This document shows, piece by piece, positions 8,714 to 17,476 of a DNA stretch of 64,000 bases; within the stretch, counting starts at the first letter, position 1, and every line of letters begins with the position of its first letter. The position numbers were made by a program, and so were the translations under genes. The notes beneath the pieces are model-generated. The model was not told where the DNA came from. It did no database searches and saw nothing but the letters and a program-made list of their open reading frames with translations. Source of the stretch: Brevibacillus_H sp041920465 (GTDB lineage Bacteria > Bacillota > Bacilli > Brevibacillales > Brevibacillaceae); contig JBHGXW010000075.1 in NCBI GenBank assembly GCA_041920465.1, positions 8,045-72,044 on the forward strand, read 5' to 3'.

Positions 8714-9190
8714 ATGAAAACCAATAGATTAATTTATTTGATCTTGAGTGTTACTTTGTTTGTTCTTTCATTTGGCTGCAGCCAACAAAAATATGTGAAC
8801 CATGCTGGATTGGTCAGCCAAATTAACAGATACTACGATAATCTTCATGATCCAATGGATTACAATCGCTCCGTAAAAGTTCTCTATTCGAACACAGCCG
8901 AACATCGCAAGAGTGTCCTCATACTCGGAGCCTATTTGATTTCAAAAGGTTATACCGTGAAAAAGATAGGCGCTCCCAAATATCTTCAAGACGACAAGAA
9001 TGATTGCGTCTATGAAGTTCAGGTTGAAATCAGCTATCCGCGTGACAGCTTCGCAAAGGATATCCCGCCGCTTTCTACTGCCGAAAAAGTTTGGATAGAC
9101 AAAGAACAAGCTCTAATAACCAAAATTCAAACCAGTGACAAGTTTATTTCTTCAAGAGCCTTAAACTATATTTTTACTGAAAAATATTGA
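8714..9190 (+). CDS. Small lipoprotein of unknown function
   Basis: A 158-residue protein whose N-terminus is a lipoprotein signal: MKTNR, a hydrophobic stretch, then a lipobox ending LSFGC with the modified cysteine at residue 22. The start at 8714 has a TAGGAG ribosome binding site; the frame is open further upstream but without such a site. The mature part has no membrane segment or recognised motif and should sit on the outer face of the cytoplasmic membrane. It follows the broken secreted-protein gene by 65 bases and ends before a strong terminator, so the two may once have formed a unit. Low GC suggests transfer. Confidence 0.7.
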   Translation: MKTNRLIYLILSVTLFVLSFGCSQQKYVNHAGLVSQINRYYDNLHDPMDYNRSVKVLYSNTAEHRKSVLILGAYLISKGYTVKKIGAPKYLQDDKNDCVYEVQVEISYPRDSFAKDIPPLSTAEKVWIDKEQALITKIQTSDKFISSRALNYIFTEKY

Positions 9191-9212
9191 TACAACATAT
9201 TTGTTGACTACG

Positions 9213-9241
9213 CAAAAACCCGCCTGTTTGGCGGGTTTTTG
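9213..9241 (+). terminator. Intrinsic terminator, probably bidirectional
   Basis: An AAAACCCGCC stem, a TGTTT loop and GGCGGGTTTT followed by further T. The A run on the other side gives it a T tail on the minus strand too, so it can end both the lipoprotein transcript and any transcript of the receptor remnant. Confidence 0.85.
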
Positions 9242-9284
9242 TGAATCTTCCCTGCATTTCCTTACATTTTTCCTACAGCTAACC

Positions 9285-9884
9285 TTATTTCCTGCCGTGA
9301 TCCTGCTGCACCAACTCTTCCGTCAACTCGCCCGCGGCGATCATTTCGGCGGTTTCCTGAAGATCTTTTAACGGTTTAATCGTTCTCTTCATTATGTAAT
9401 AGAACAGGCCCAAAGCCAGTAAGGTGATGATAATGGTAATCCCCATCATCAACGGCAGGCTTTCGGCAACTACTTTAGCCCCAATTGTATCTACCTCGCT
9501 TGCATTGACATCTACTCCAAGAATGCCGATTATTTTGTCCTGCTTGTTGGTAATCGGAACAAACCCGGAAGATATTTGCCATATTGGGGGTCATCGACGA
9601 TATCGGTACTCGCTGTCTCTCCCTTTAATGTCGGGGCTACCATTTCTACCGTGGTACCGGTACTTTCGTCTCCAATTGCCCGAAGCCATGTCGGAGTTCT
9701 TCGGCTGCCCGGCGATCGAGAGATGAAGCTTACCGTCAGAAACTTCACAGGTATATACATAGAGTGCTCCTGTCTTCGCCCGATAATCATCCAACACTCC
9801 CCTAAGTCCCCAGTATAAATCGTTTTCCTTCCTTTGTGTCAAGAACTGTTCGTACTTGCCCGGTCAAAAATCTGTGTAAACAAC
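9285..9884 (-). pseudogene. Remnant of a chemotaxis/sensor receptor (extracellular domain, membrane helix, HAMP)
   Basis: Joining three frames gives a recognisable receptor fragment. It reads YEQFLTQRKENDLYWGLRG...TGALYVYTCEV (Cache-like sensor), then RAIGDESTGTTVEMVAPTLK...DDPQYGKYLPG, then SSGFVPITNKQDKIIGILGVDVNASEV. A membrane helix follows (GITIIITLLALGLFYYIM), then a HAMP start (RTIKPLKDLQETAEMIAAGELTEE) that ends at a stop at 9285. At least two frame changes are needed (near 9700 and near 9560), and a third near 9865 links a further short piece. The N-terminal helix and the whole methyl-accepting signalling domain are missing. The gene is dead. Confidence 0.75.
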
Positions 9885-9912
9885 AAAAAGAGAGCAGAGC
9901 GCCCTCTTTTTT
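9885..9912 (-). terminator. Intrinsic terminator after coaX
   Basis: AAAAGAG pairs with CTCTTTT around an 11-base loop, with T runs on both strands. It ends the nadB-nadC-coaX transcript 26 bases after the coaX stop. Confidence 0.65.
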
Positions 9913-9937
9913 CTGTACAGGTTGTTATGTGCTCATA

Positions 9938-10702
9938 TTATTTATTTCGTTCGTAAATCAGCCTGAGTCCTTTTAGCGTCAGATTAGGATCGACCTTATC
10001 TATGCAGCGGGTCTCGTTGGAAATCAGCTCAGCCAAGCCTCCTGTCGCCACTACCTTCGGCTCTGTCTTGGCTTCCGCCTTGATTCGCTGCACAATTCCT
10101 TCTACCTGGCCAACAAACCCGTAATAAATCCCTGATTGCATGGCGGAAATAGTATTTCGTCCGACCACGCTCGATGGCTTGGCCAGTTCAATCCGCGGCA
10201 GCTTGGCAGCCCGGCTGTACAGTGCTTCTGTCGAGATGGCGATCCCCGGTGCAATAGCGCCTCCCCAGTACTGTGCCTTCTCATCTACGTAACAAAAGGT
10301 TGTCGCCGTGCCGAAATCGACAATAATCAGCGGCGGGCCATAGTAATGGATGGCCGCAACCGCATTTACGATCCGGTCCGCTCCTACTTCCCGCGGGTAC
10401 TCATATTTGATATTCAGACCTGTTTTGATGCCGGGACCAATCACGATTGGTTTCTTCTGGAAGTACTTCAGGCACATCCGCTCTATCGCGAAGTTCAACG
10501 GCGGGACTACGGACGAAACGATAACGCCCTCCACATGCTTGAATTCAAGGCCGACACTGACAAACAAATTGCGTACCAGCATGCCGTATTCGTCCTCGGT
10601 TTTATTGCGATCAGACTCGATCCGCCAATGAAACCGCAAATCTTCTCCCTCATACATACCCATCACGATATTGGTATTGCCTATATCAATCACCAACAGC
10701 AT
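9938..10702 (-). CDS. coaX: Type III pantothenate kinase
   Basis: A 254-residue kinase for the first step of coenzyme A synthesis (pantothenate to 4'-phosphopantothenate). The family signatures are present: DIGNTNIVMG at residues 6-15 (phosphate loop), GADRIVNAVAA, and VDFGTATTFCYVD, with the catalytic aspartate in GADR. Length is normal. It lies 14 bases after nadC on the same strand, and often borders ftsH in other Bacillales. Here it is linked to NAD synthesis instead. Type III kinases are not inhibited by CoA and need a monovalent cation; that is family knowledge. Confidence 0.95.
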   Translation of the reverse strand: MLLVIDIGNTNIVMGMYEGEDLRFHWRIESDRNKTEDEYGMLVRNLFVSVGLEFKHVEGVIVSSVVPPLNFAIERMCLKYFQKKPIVIGPGIKTGLNIKYEYPREVGADRIVNAVAAIHYYGPPLIIVDFGTATTFCYVDEKAQYWGGAIAPGIAISTEALYSRAAKLPRIELAKPSSVVGRNTISAMQSGIYYGFVGQVEGIVQRIKAEAKTEPKVVATGGLAELISNETRCIDKVDPNLTLKGLRLIYERNK

Positions 10703-10716
10703 TGGCTCGACTCCTT

Positions 10717-11562
10717 TTATCTCTTCCGTTGGTTGAGATCCAAACTAATATCAAGGGCACGAACGGAGTGGGTCAGGGCTCCCACCGAGATAACGTCAAC
10801 ACCGGTTTCGGCAATAGCGCGAATCGTCTCAAGGCTGACGCCTCCTGATGCTTCGACAACCGCTCTGCCTGCGATGTAGCTGACAGCCTCTCTCATTTGT
10901 TCAAGCGGCATGTTATCCAGCATGATAATGTCAGCACCCGCGGCTACCGCTTCTTCCACTTGCGCCATTGATTCCGTCTCTACTTCGATCTTCATCGTGT
11001 GCGGAATGGCCGCTCTGGCTGCTTGTACCGCCTGTGTGATGCCACCTGCTCCTTTAATGTGGTTATCCTTGATCATTACCGCATCATATAAAGCATAGCG
11101 ATGGTTATGCCCGCCGCCCACTCTGACGGCATACTTCTCCACCAAACGCAATCCCGGTGTCGTTTTGCGCGTATCAACGACTCTTGCCTTGGTTCCCTTG
11201 ATCTCGTCTGCAAACTGGCGGGTACGGGTGGCGATCCCCGACAGTCTTTGCAGCAGGTTAAGCGCCAGTCTTTCACCGGTCAGGATTGATTGAACCGAAC
11301 CGCTTACTTCGGCAATGGCCTGTCCTTTTTCGACGAATGCTCCTTCCTCCACTTTGGAGGTAAAAGTAAGGGAAGGGTCAACTACCTCGAACACCAGCTC
11401 CGCAATCGGCAAACCGGCGATAATACCCGCTTCCTTGGCATAGAGAATTCCGATCCCCTGCTCCGTCTCCGGAATGGTGCTCGCTGTGGTGATATCACCA
11501 ACCCCGACATCTTCGTCTAACCACTCTTCAATTTTGCGTCGAAGCTCTCGTTTATTCCACAT
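10717..11562 (-). CDS. nadC: Nicotinate-nucleotide pyrophosphorylase (carboxylating)
   Basis: A 281-residue quinolinate phosphoribosyltransferase that turns quinolinate and PRPP into nicotinate mononucleotide. Visible family motifs are DEDVGVGDITT at the N-terminus, ERLALNLLQRLSGIATRT, VVDTRKTTPGLR, RVGGGHNHRYALYDAVMIKDNH, and a C-terminal VEASGG. I chose the ATG at 11562 (MWNKRELRRK), which matches the usual length and overlaps the 3' end of nadB by 11 bases. It is coupled to nadB upstream and followed by coaX. Confidence 0.95.
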   Translation of the reverse strand: MWNKRELRRKIEEWLDEDVGVGDITTASTIPETEQGIGILYAKEAGIIAGLPIAELVFEVVDPSLTFTSKVEEGAFVEKGQAIAEVSGSVQSILTGERLALNLLQRLSGIATRTRQFADEIKGTKARVVDTRKTTPGLRLVEKYAVRVGGGHNHRYALYDAVMIKDNHIKGAGGITQAVQAARAAIPHTMKIEVETESMAQVEEAVAAGADIIMLDNMPLEQMREAVSYIAGRAVVEASGGVSLETIRAIAETGVDVISVGALTHSVRALDISLDLNQRKR

Positions 11563-13171
11563 CGGGATAATCACTTTCCTCTCGAACACCGTAATGTATC
11601 GACTGAATCGTATGCTTCCGCCAAACCAGGTCATCCCGATTCGGAAAATCCAGCCGGTAATGTCCGCCGCGGCTCTCTTCCCGAAGCAGGGCGGCACGGG
11701 TAGTCAGCATTGCAGCCGTAAGCAAATTTAAGAATTCCAACGATTCGCGGTCACGATAATGATACTGAAAGAAACGCTGCATCTTTTCGATCTCGCTGAT
11801 TGCCTTTAATAACCCTTTGCTCTCACGTTTCAAACTTACATAGCGAAGCATCAGCTTTTGAAGTTTGACCCGCTCCTGTATCGTGCTCGGCGCTTTTTTC
11901 TCCCGTATGTCCTCCGTACGAGCTTGACAGACGGAAGTCAACGGAGACAAGGCCTTGATTCGCTGAGCGATCCGGTGGCCAAAAACGACAGCCTCTGACA
12001 AGGAATTGCTTGCCAAACGATTAGCGCCGTGTACACCGGTACAAGATACTTCTCCGCAGGCAAACAGTCTTGCCGTAGAGGTTTCTCCATGTTGATCAGT
12101 ACGTACACCGCCCATGATATAATGACACGCCGGAGCTACCGGAATCCAGTCTGTCACCATATCCAAGCCGTATTCGAGGCATTTTTTATGAATGGTCGGG
12201 AAGCGGTGTTTGATCAACTCCTCCGACTCATGCGTAATGTCGAGATATACATAGGAGGAATTGGTTTGCTCCATCTCAGATACAATGGCTCTGGCTACAA
12301 CATCGCGCGGTGCCAATTCTTTTTGCGGATGGTACTTATGCATGAAGCGGTCTCCGTTAATATTGCGGAGAATCGCCCCTTCCCCGCGGACGGCCTCCGA
12401 GATGAGAAAACGCGGAGCACCCGGATAGTAAAGCGCTGTGGGATGGAACTGAATAAACTCCAGATCCTTAATCTCCGCTCCAGCCCGATAAGCCATGGCG
12501 ATTCCGTCACCGGTAGCAATGTCAGGATTGGTTGTATAGCGATACAATTGTCCTGCTCCGCCTGTTGCCAGCACGGTAGCATATGACTCAATAAACATCA
12601 GCTCGTTATTCGGCTTCATGACGACTGCCCCGACACATTCGTCTTGGCAGGTGACCACATCAATTGTAAAATGATTCTCTAATACCGTGATATTAGCTGT
12701 TTCAAGGACTCGTTTGGACAGCGCACGCACAATCTCCGCTCCCGTAGCGTCACCCTGTGCATGCAAAATCCGCCGTTGGCTGTGTGCGCCTTCTTTGGTA
12801 AGCTCATATCGTCCCTGTGAATCCTTGTCGAATTGAGTGCCGTACGCAATCAATTCTTTCAGCCGTTCAGGCCCCTCATGGACCAGAATATCTACGGCGT
12901 CATACGAACACAAGCCCGCTCCGGCAATCAATGTATCCTGGCGGTGCAGTTCAGGCGTATCGGATTTGGCGGTAACCGCCGCAATCCCCCCTTGCGCCCA
13001 TCTTGTGTTGCTGTCATCGAGACCCTTTTTGGAGATGAGAACAACATTGGCGTACTCACTGATTTGTAAGGCCGTGTACAATCCCGCGATTCCTGCCCCC
13101 ACAACGACAACATCCGTTTTGAGACGAGGCAGCTGTTCCAAATCAAAATCGACTATGTAACGAGGGATCAT
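11552..13171 (-). CDS. nadB: L-aspartate oxidase
   Basis: A 539-residue FAD enzyme that oxidises L-aspartate to iminoaspartate, which NadA condenses to quinolinate. It has an N-terminal dinucleotide-binding motif (VVVVGAGIAGLYTAL), the RWAQGGIAAV region, and the active-site stretch FIQFHPTALYYPG with a later SEAVRGEGAIL. The C-terminal helical domain is complete. The ATG at 13171 follows a GAAGGGG site. First gene of a nadB-nadC-coaX unit. The partner nadA lies 27 kb away on the same strand. Confidence 0.95.
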   Translation of the reverse strand: MIPRYIVDFDLEQLPRLKTDVVVVGAGIAGLYTALQISEYANVVLISKKGLDDSNTRWAQGGIAAVTAKSDTPELHRQDTLIAGAGLCSYDAVDILVHEGPERLKELIAYGTQFDKDSQGRYELTKEGAHSQRRILHAQGDATGAEIVRALSKRVLETANITVLENHFTIDVVTCQDECVGAVVMKPNNELMFIESYATVLATGGAGQLYRYTTNPDIATGDGIAMAYRAGAEIKDLEFIQFHPTALYYPGAPRFLISEAVRGEGAILRNINGDRFMHKYHPQKELAPRDVVARAIVSEMEQTNSSYVYLDITHESEELIKHRFPTIHKKCLEYGLDMVTDWIPVAPACHYIMGGVRTDQHGETSTARLFACGEVSCTGVHGANRLASNSLSEAVVFGHRIAQRIKALSPLTSVCQARTEDIREKKAPSTIQERVKLQKLMLRYVSLKRESKGLLKAISEIEKMQRFFQYHYRDRESLEFLNLLTAAMLTTRAALLREESRGGHYRLDFPNRDDLVWRKHTIQSIHYGVREESDYPDVE

Positions 13172-13283
13172 CTTTTCCCCTTCTCTCTGTCAAGCATATG
13201 GTTCATGTCCAACTCATTATAGCAAATCCATCCCCAACTGAAAAAGATTGGGGAAAAAATCATGGAAAAAGGAGGTGCAAAAG

Positions 13284-13312
13284 AAAAAGGAGTGCCTGCC
13301 ACGCACTCCTTG
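13284..13312 (-). terminator. Intrinsic terminator after the eight-repeat protein gene
   Basis: On the minus strand AAGGAGTGC pairs with GCACTCCTT around GTGGCAG, followed by T residues. It lies 14 bases after the stop codon at 13326. Confidence 0.85.
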
Positions 13313-13325
13313 AAATCATTTTCTT

Positions 13326-16300
13326 TTATTCTTCAAAAACGATCTCCGGTATTTCCGGCTCTTGAACTAGCTCTGGAATCTCGAGTTCTTCCTCAATGAC
13401 AATTTCCTCTTCCAGATTCTGAATTTGGGGTTCTGACCAGAACGTACGCTGGAGTAGCTTTCCATCTCCAAAAACATAGAAAACAGTCGCCTTGGCGTCA
13501 TAAGGCGTCCAGAGGACAAAAGGCCTTTTGCCTTTTGCCGGTGTAGCCAAATGAGCGCCTTCCTCTCCACCTGTGAAAATAATTTCCACCGTTTGGTTAC
13601 CATCGATACTTACTGGTGTCGGGACGGTTACATAATTGCTTCCATTTCCTTTGGCCTCCGTCGTTGTGGGAACACCGTTAACCATGATTTTGCCAGCCGG
13701 AATGGAGCTGCCCGGCAAAACTGCTGGCGGTGTGTATACCGTGATCAAATCACCTGGATTGAGCGATCCATTCTGCGATAGTTGGAAGGTAAAGCGATAC
13801 TCTGCATTAGCTTGAAGCGGATCTTTGGTTGAAACGCTCATCTCCAAATTTTGCAGGGTCGTTCCGGCAAATTCATAGGTTAATGTTCCGCGTCCATCGT
13901 AGGATGTCCACACAAGAAACTTTTGCGAGCCTCCGCCCGGATTGCGCAGATGGGCTCCTTCGCTTCCTCCCAGAAACTTGACTTCTACAGCTTGTCCTGA
14001 TTCGATATCAATCGGCGAAGGAATCACCACATAGTTCCCATTCACCGGAATATCTGCTGCCGTCGGATTTCCGTTAATGAGAATTCGGCCTGCCGCAATC
14101 GCAGATCCCTGTGGAAATACTCCTTTGGGAGCATAGATTATGATACTCCGTCCCGCTTTCATGTCCCCATTGCCGCTTGTTGTGAATTGGAAGGTGTACT
14201 CTACATCCTTCTCTCCCGCTGCAGTAGAAGAGGTATTCATCGAGAGATTTTGTACAGGTATCCCCACAAATGGATAGGTTATGGATTCCCGCCCGTCATA
14301 GGCCGTCCACACCAAAAACTTCTGCATTCCGTCGCCCGGATTTCGGAGATTGGCTCCTTCCTCTCCACCAAGAAATCTGACTTCTACTGACTGCTTCCCG
14401 CCTATATCAACCGGTGTCGGTATCATGACATATGTTTTGTTAACGGGAGTATTGATACTGGTTGGATTTCCGTTGATTAATATTCGGCCTGCCTCTATGC
14501 TGTCTACCTGCGGAAACACCCCGACCGGTGCATAGACAAAGATATAATTTCCCGCTCGTAGACTGCCATTTTCTCCAGTTGTAAAGCGGAAGGTATATTC
14601 TACGTTTCGCTCACCCGCCGCGTTAGACGCGACCGATAAGGATACATTCGAGACAGGTAAGCCAGAAAAGGTGTACGGAATGGTGACTCGATCATCAAAT
14701 GTTGTCCACACCAGAAATTTCTGTGTTCCTACACCCGGGTTCCGGAGGTTTGCTCCATCTGCTCCTTCTAAGAAGATGACCTCCGCTGATTTTCCTGATT
14801 CTATCAAAACAGGAGAATAAATAGTGACATAAGTTTTGTACGTTTTCGTTTCCGATGTCGTTGGGACCCCGTTTACAAGAATTTTGCCTGCAGGGATAGG
14901 CTGTGCCGGAAATACGCCAGACGGCGCATACACATAGATCAGATCTCCTACCCTCAGCATACCGTTAGGACTTGTGTTAAATCGAAAATGGAATCGTGCT
15001 CCTTGATACCCAGCCAACGCCGGAGATGCATCCATCGTTGCATCTCGCAAAGGTTCACCGGTAAACACAAGTGTGGAAGTGATTTTTGGATAATTGGCTG
15101 TAATAATCGTGAAAGATTTGGTCCCGATCCCCGGATTGCGCAAACCGGCACCGTCTTCACCACCTGAAAATACGATTTCCACCTGTTGGTTTGCTCCGAC
15201 AGCTGTCGGGAAAATGATTTTTACATAGTTGTTTGCATTTCCTTTGCTGGGGGAATCAGTCGGAACACCATTTACCGTAATTTTACCCGCGGGAATTTCT
15301 TTATTTAAAAACACCCCTGGTGAAGTCGCAAACGTCACGTAATCCCCTTTTTGAAGTGCCAATTTACCCGTACGAAAAGAAATTTTGTACTCTACATACG
15401 GTTGCCCGGAGACATAGGAAGAGGAAGTGATCGCGAAATCACTTAGGGCAAGCGGAAGATCAACAAACGTATACGATATACTTTGCGGCACATGTTTATT
15501 GGTAGATACGGTAAACGTCCATTCACCCGGTCCCGGATTGCTTAAGTGAGCTCCTTCTGATCCACCGTTTATCAGAATGACTGCATCCTCTGCTTGTTTC
15601 AAGTTGATCGGCAAAGCAATTTGGAGGGAAGCTGTATCTTGCTTAAGTGCAGCAGCCGGAATCCCGTTAACCAAGATATCTTCCAATTGAATCGGTTCAG
15701 AAGGAATAACTCCTGATGGCATGTTCACTGTTACGACATCTCCCTGAACAAGCGAGGCGTTCCCTGTATTAAATTTGATCTGATATTCCACATCTGTTTC
15801 ATTCGCAACGTTCGAATCGGGAGTGACGGACAGCTGTTGTAACTCTTGGGGAACAATCTTTTCAAAAGTAAGACTGTAGGAAGATTCCTTGTGTTTGTTC
15901 GTCTTTAACCGAAAATCTGCTTTTCCTGAATCGGGGTTGGTAATGCCTGCCCCATCTGTACCGCCTTTGAACCATACCTCAACCACTTCTCCGGGGGCTA
16001 TATTCGTCGGCAGTTTTAATTCCATTTGACTTCCGTCTGAAGCAATGATCATTTGCCCGACACTTACATGGTTCACCTCAACGGCACCGGAAGAGGGGAT
16101 CTTCGAGAAAAAACCGGGGGGTGCAGAAATCGTCACCGTATCTTCTGTGCGCAAGCTGGCTTCCCCTGTGTTAAACATAAATTTGTATTCGACATTGGCA
16201 TCCTTGGGAAGATTGCTGCCCGAAGTAATGGCTAAATCATAGAGAGATGCTGCACGAAAAGTATATGTCGCAGATGATTTGCTCACTTCATCCGAAGAAA

Positions 16301-16757
16301 TGAAAAAGCTCTTCTCACCGATACCAGGATTGGTTAAACCCGCCCCTGAATCCCCTCCGGAAAACAGAATGACTGCCTTTTGTTTTTGATTAATGTGAAC
16401 AGGGGAAGTAATATTTACGTAACTTTTCCCGTCCCCTTTGCTTGTCACTTCAGTTGGAATACCATTGACGGTAATTTTTCCCGCTTCAATGGCACTGGGC
16501 AGCACACCCTGTTCGGCAAAGAATGTGATGGTATCTCCTTTTTTGATCTTGCTCTTTTTTCCTAATGTGATCTCTACTTTGTACTCGACATTCGTTTTCC
16601 CCGCCAAATCAGAGTTGGGTGTAACCGTAACGGTAACCGGTTGATCTGGCTTGGCTGCCCGTACTGGTCCAACAGTCGTAAAAAACAGGCAAAGCAGGCT
16701 AGTTAGTAAGAGAACAATCAACTTCTCTCCCATAGTAAACTGTCTGCTAATCATCAT
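13326..16757 (-). CDS. Secreted protein of eight ~132-residue repeats, unknown function
   Basis: About 1143 residues. An N-terminal signal peptide (hydrophobic LIVLLLTSLLCLFFTTV, likely cut after VRA) is followed by eight tandem domains of about 132 residues and a short acidic tail (many E and P). Each repeat carries the same landmarks: VEYxFxF, GDxIxVYAPxGVFP, IxAGxIxVNGxPT, a YVxI...PV stretch, VExxFxGGxxGAxLRNPGxG, and a final FxVWT/FxF strand. All-beta folding is likely. I see no LPXTG, SLH, LysM or other anchor. Start chosen at 16757 because GAGGGGGG stands 6 bases upstream. The family is unknown to me; a surface fibre, sheath or adhesin is plausible but inferred only. Confidence 0.8.
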   Translation of the reverse strand: MMISRQFTMGEKLIVLLLTSLLCLFFTTVGPVRAAKPDQPVTVTVTPNSDLAGKTNVEYKVEITLGKKSKIKKGDTITFFAEQGVLPSAIEAGKITVNGIPTEVTSKGDGKSYVNITSPVHINQKQKAVILFSGGDSGAGLTNPGIGEKSFFISSDEVSKSSATYTFRAASLYDLAITSGSNLPKDANVEYKFMFNTGEASLRTEDTVTISAPPGFFSKIPSSGAVEVNHVSVGQMIIASDGSQMELKLPTNIAPGEVVEVWFKGGTDGAGITNPDSGKADFRLKTNKHKESSYSLTFEKIVPQELQQLSVTPDSNVANETDVEYQIKFNTGNASLVQGDVVTVNMPSGVIPSEPIQLEDILVNGIPAAALKQDTASLQIALPINLKQAEDAVILINGGSEGAHLSNPGPGEWTFTVSTNKHVPQSISYTFVDLPLALSDFAITSSSYVSGQPYVEYKISFRTGKLALQKGDYVTFATSPGVFLNKEIPAGKITVNGVPTDSPSKGNANNYVKIIFPTAVGANQQVEIVFSGGEDGAGLRNPGIGTKSFTIITANYPKITSTLVFTGEPLRDATMDASPALAGYQGARFHFRFNTSPNGMLRVGDLIYVYAPSGVFPAQPIPAGKILVNGVPTTSETKTYKTYVTIYSPVLIESGKSAEVIFLEGADGANLRNPGVGTQKFLVWTTFDDRVTIPYTFSGLPVSNVSLSVASNAAGERNVEYTFRFTTGENGSLRAGNYIFVYAPVGVFPQVDSIEAGRILINGNPTSINTPVNKTYVMIPTPVDIGGKQSVEVRFLGGEEGANLRNPGDGMQKFLVWTAYDGRESITYPFVGIPVQNLSMNTSSTAAGEKDVEYTFQFTTSGNGDMKAGRSIIIYAPKGVFPQGSAIAAGRILINGNPTAADIPVNGNYVVIPSPIDIESGQAVEVKFLGGSEGAHLRNPGGGSQKFLVWTSYDGRGTLTYEFAGTTLQNLEMSVSTKDPLQANAEYRFTFQLSQNGSLNPGDLITVYTPPAVLPGSSIPAGKIMVNGVPTTTEAKGNGSNYVTVPTPVSIDGNQTVEIIFTGGEEGAHLATPAKGKRPFVLWTPYDAKATVFYVFGDGKLLQRTFWSEPQIQNLEEEIVIEEELEIPELVQEPEIPEIVFEE
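13461..16637 (-). repeat. Eight tandem ~396-base coding repeats
   Basis: The central part of the secreted-protein gene encodes eight diverged copies of one domain. Repeats 5 to 7, in the C-terminal half, are the most alike (all contain NLRNPG or HLRNPG and KFLVWT). Repeats 2 and 3 are the most diverged, for example lacking the usual xVNGxPT sequence in repeat 2. This pattern suggests recent duplication toward the C-terminal side. Confidence 0.75.
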
Positions 16758-16786
16758 GGTAAACCCCCCTCTTTTGCTTTCATAGG

Positions 16787-17440
16787 CTAATGCACAAGCC
16801 AATAACCAACTAACTTGCCGTACTCATCTATCACGGATTTTTTCATATCCGGGTCCTTCCACCAGCTATCAGGCCGAAACGGGCTGCTTGTCGATTGGCT
16901 AGGAATCCATCTCAAGCTCAAACCTGACTTTTCTGTGACGTGGTTGATCGTCCACATGGAGCGAAGCATATGGTAAGGGGAAGTTACGATAATGCCTGAT
17001 TTATACTCCTTCCGCCTTGCCAGTTCAACGGTATGAACCGCATTGTCATAAGTACTGTAAGCATCCTCATCCAAGATAATCGCTTCCGGAGGCACCCCCT
17101 TTTTGAGGGCTGTATTTTTCATTCTTCCTGCAGAGGAGTAATTCCCTTTACGGCCGCCCGAGAGAAAAATCTTGGGAGCATACCCCTTTTTGTACAGCTC
17201 AATGGCATGTTCGATCCGATCATTTGAACCGGCAAACACTACAATCATGTCCGCTTGTTGAATCGGCTGTTCTACCATAAGGCTTCTACCCAAGAATGTC
17301 AGAAATTCTGTCGAATAAACCCACAAGCCTGCACAAATGACTGCGGTGCAGCTCAAGACAATAAGAATCCATTTAAATCCTTTCCTTACCCGCTTTGCTC
17401 TTCTTACTTGCCTGTATTTCTCTACCCTGCTGTATTCCAT
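16787..17440 (-). CDS. DUF218 / YdcF-SanA-ElyC family membrane protein
   Basis: A 217-residue protein with a basic head, one membrane helix (WILIVLSCTAVICAGLWVY, ~24-42) and an outer DUF218 domain. Family landmarks are visible: ADMIVVFAGSNDRIEHAIELYKKG, KIFLSGG, the acidic DEDAYSTYDNAVHTVELA, and IIVTSPYHMLRS. Some members (ElyC, SanA) act in envelope carbon-carrier or peptidoglycan homeostasis, but no firm reaction is known. It lies between pglF and the eight-repeat protein, so a job in surface glycan or secretion handling is plausible. It ends 30 bases before the repeat-protein start. Confidence 0.82.
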   Translation of the reverse strand: MEYSRVEKYRQVRRAKRVRKGFKWILIVLSCTAVICAGLWVYSTEFLTFLGRSLMVEQPIQQADMIVVFAGSNDRIEHAIELYKKGYAPKIFLSGGRKGNYSSAGRMKNTALKKGVPPEAIILDEDAYSTYDNAVHTVELARRKEYKSGIIVTSPYHMLRSMWTINHVTEKSGLSLRWIPSQSTSSPFRPDSWWKDPDMKKSVIDEYGKLVGYWLVH

Positions 17441-17476
17441 GGAGAAGTAACCCCTTATGTGTCCGATTAAGAAATA

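Noticed and set aside
9424..9842. Several short open frames on both strands as separate genes
   Set aside because: They are pieces of one frameshifted receptor gene on the minus strand; joined, they give a sensible protein.
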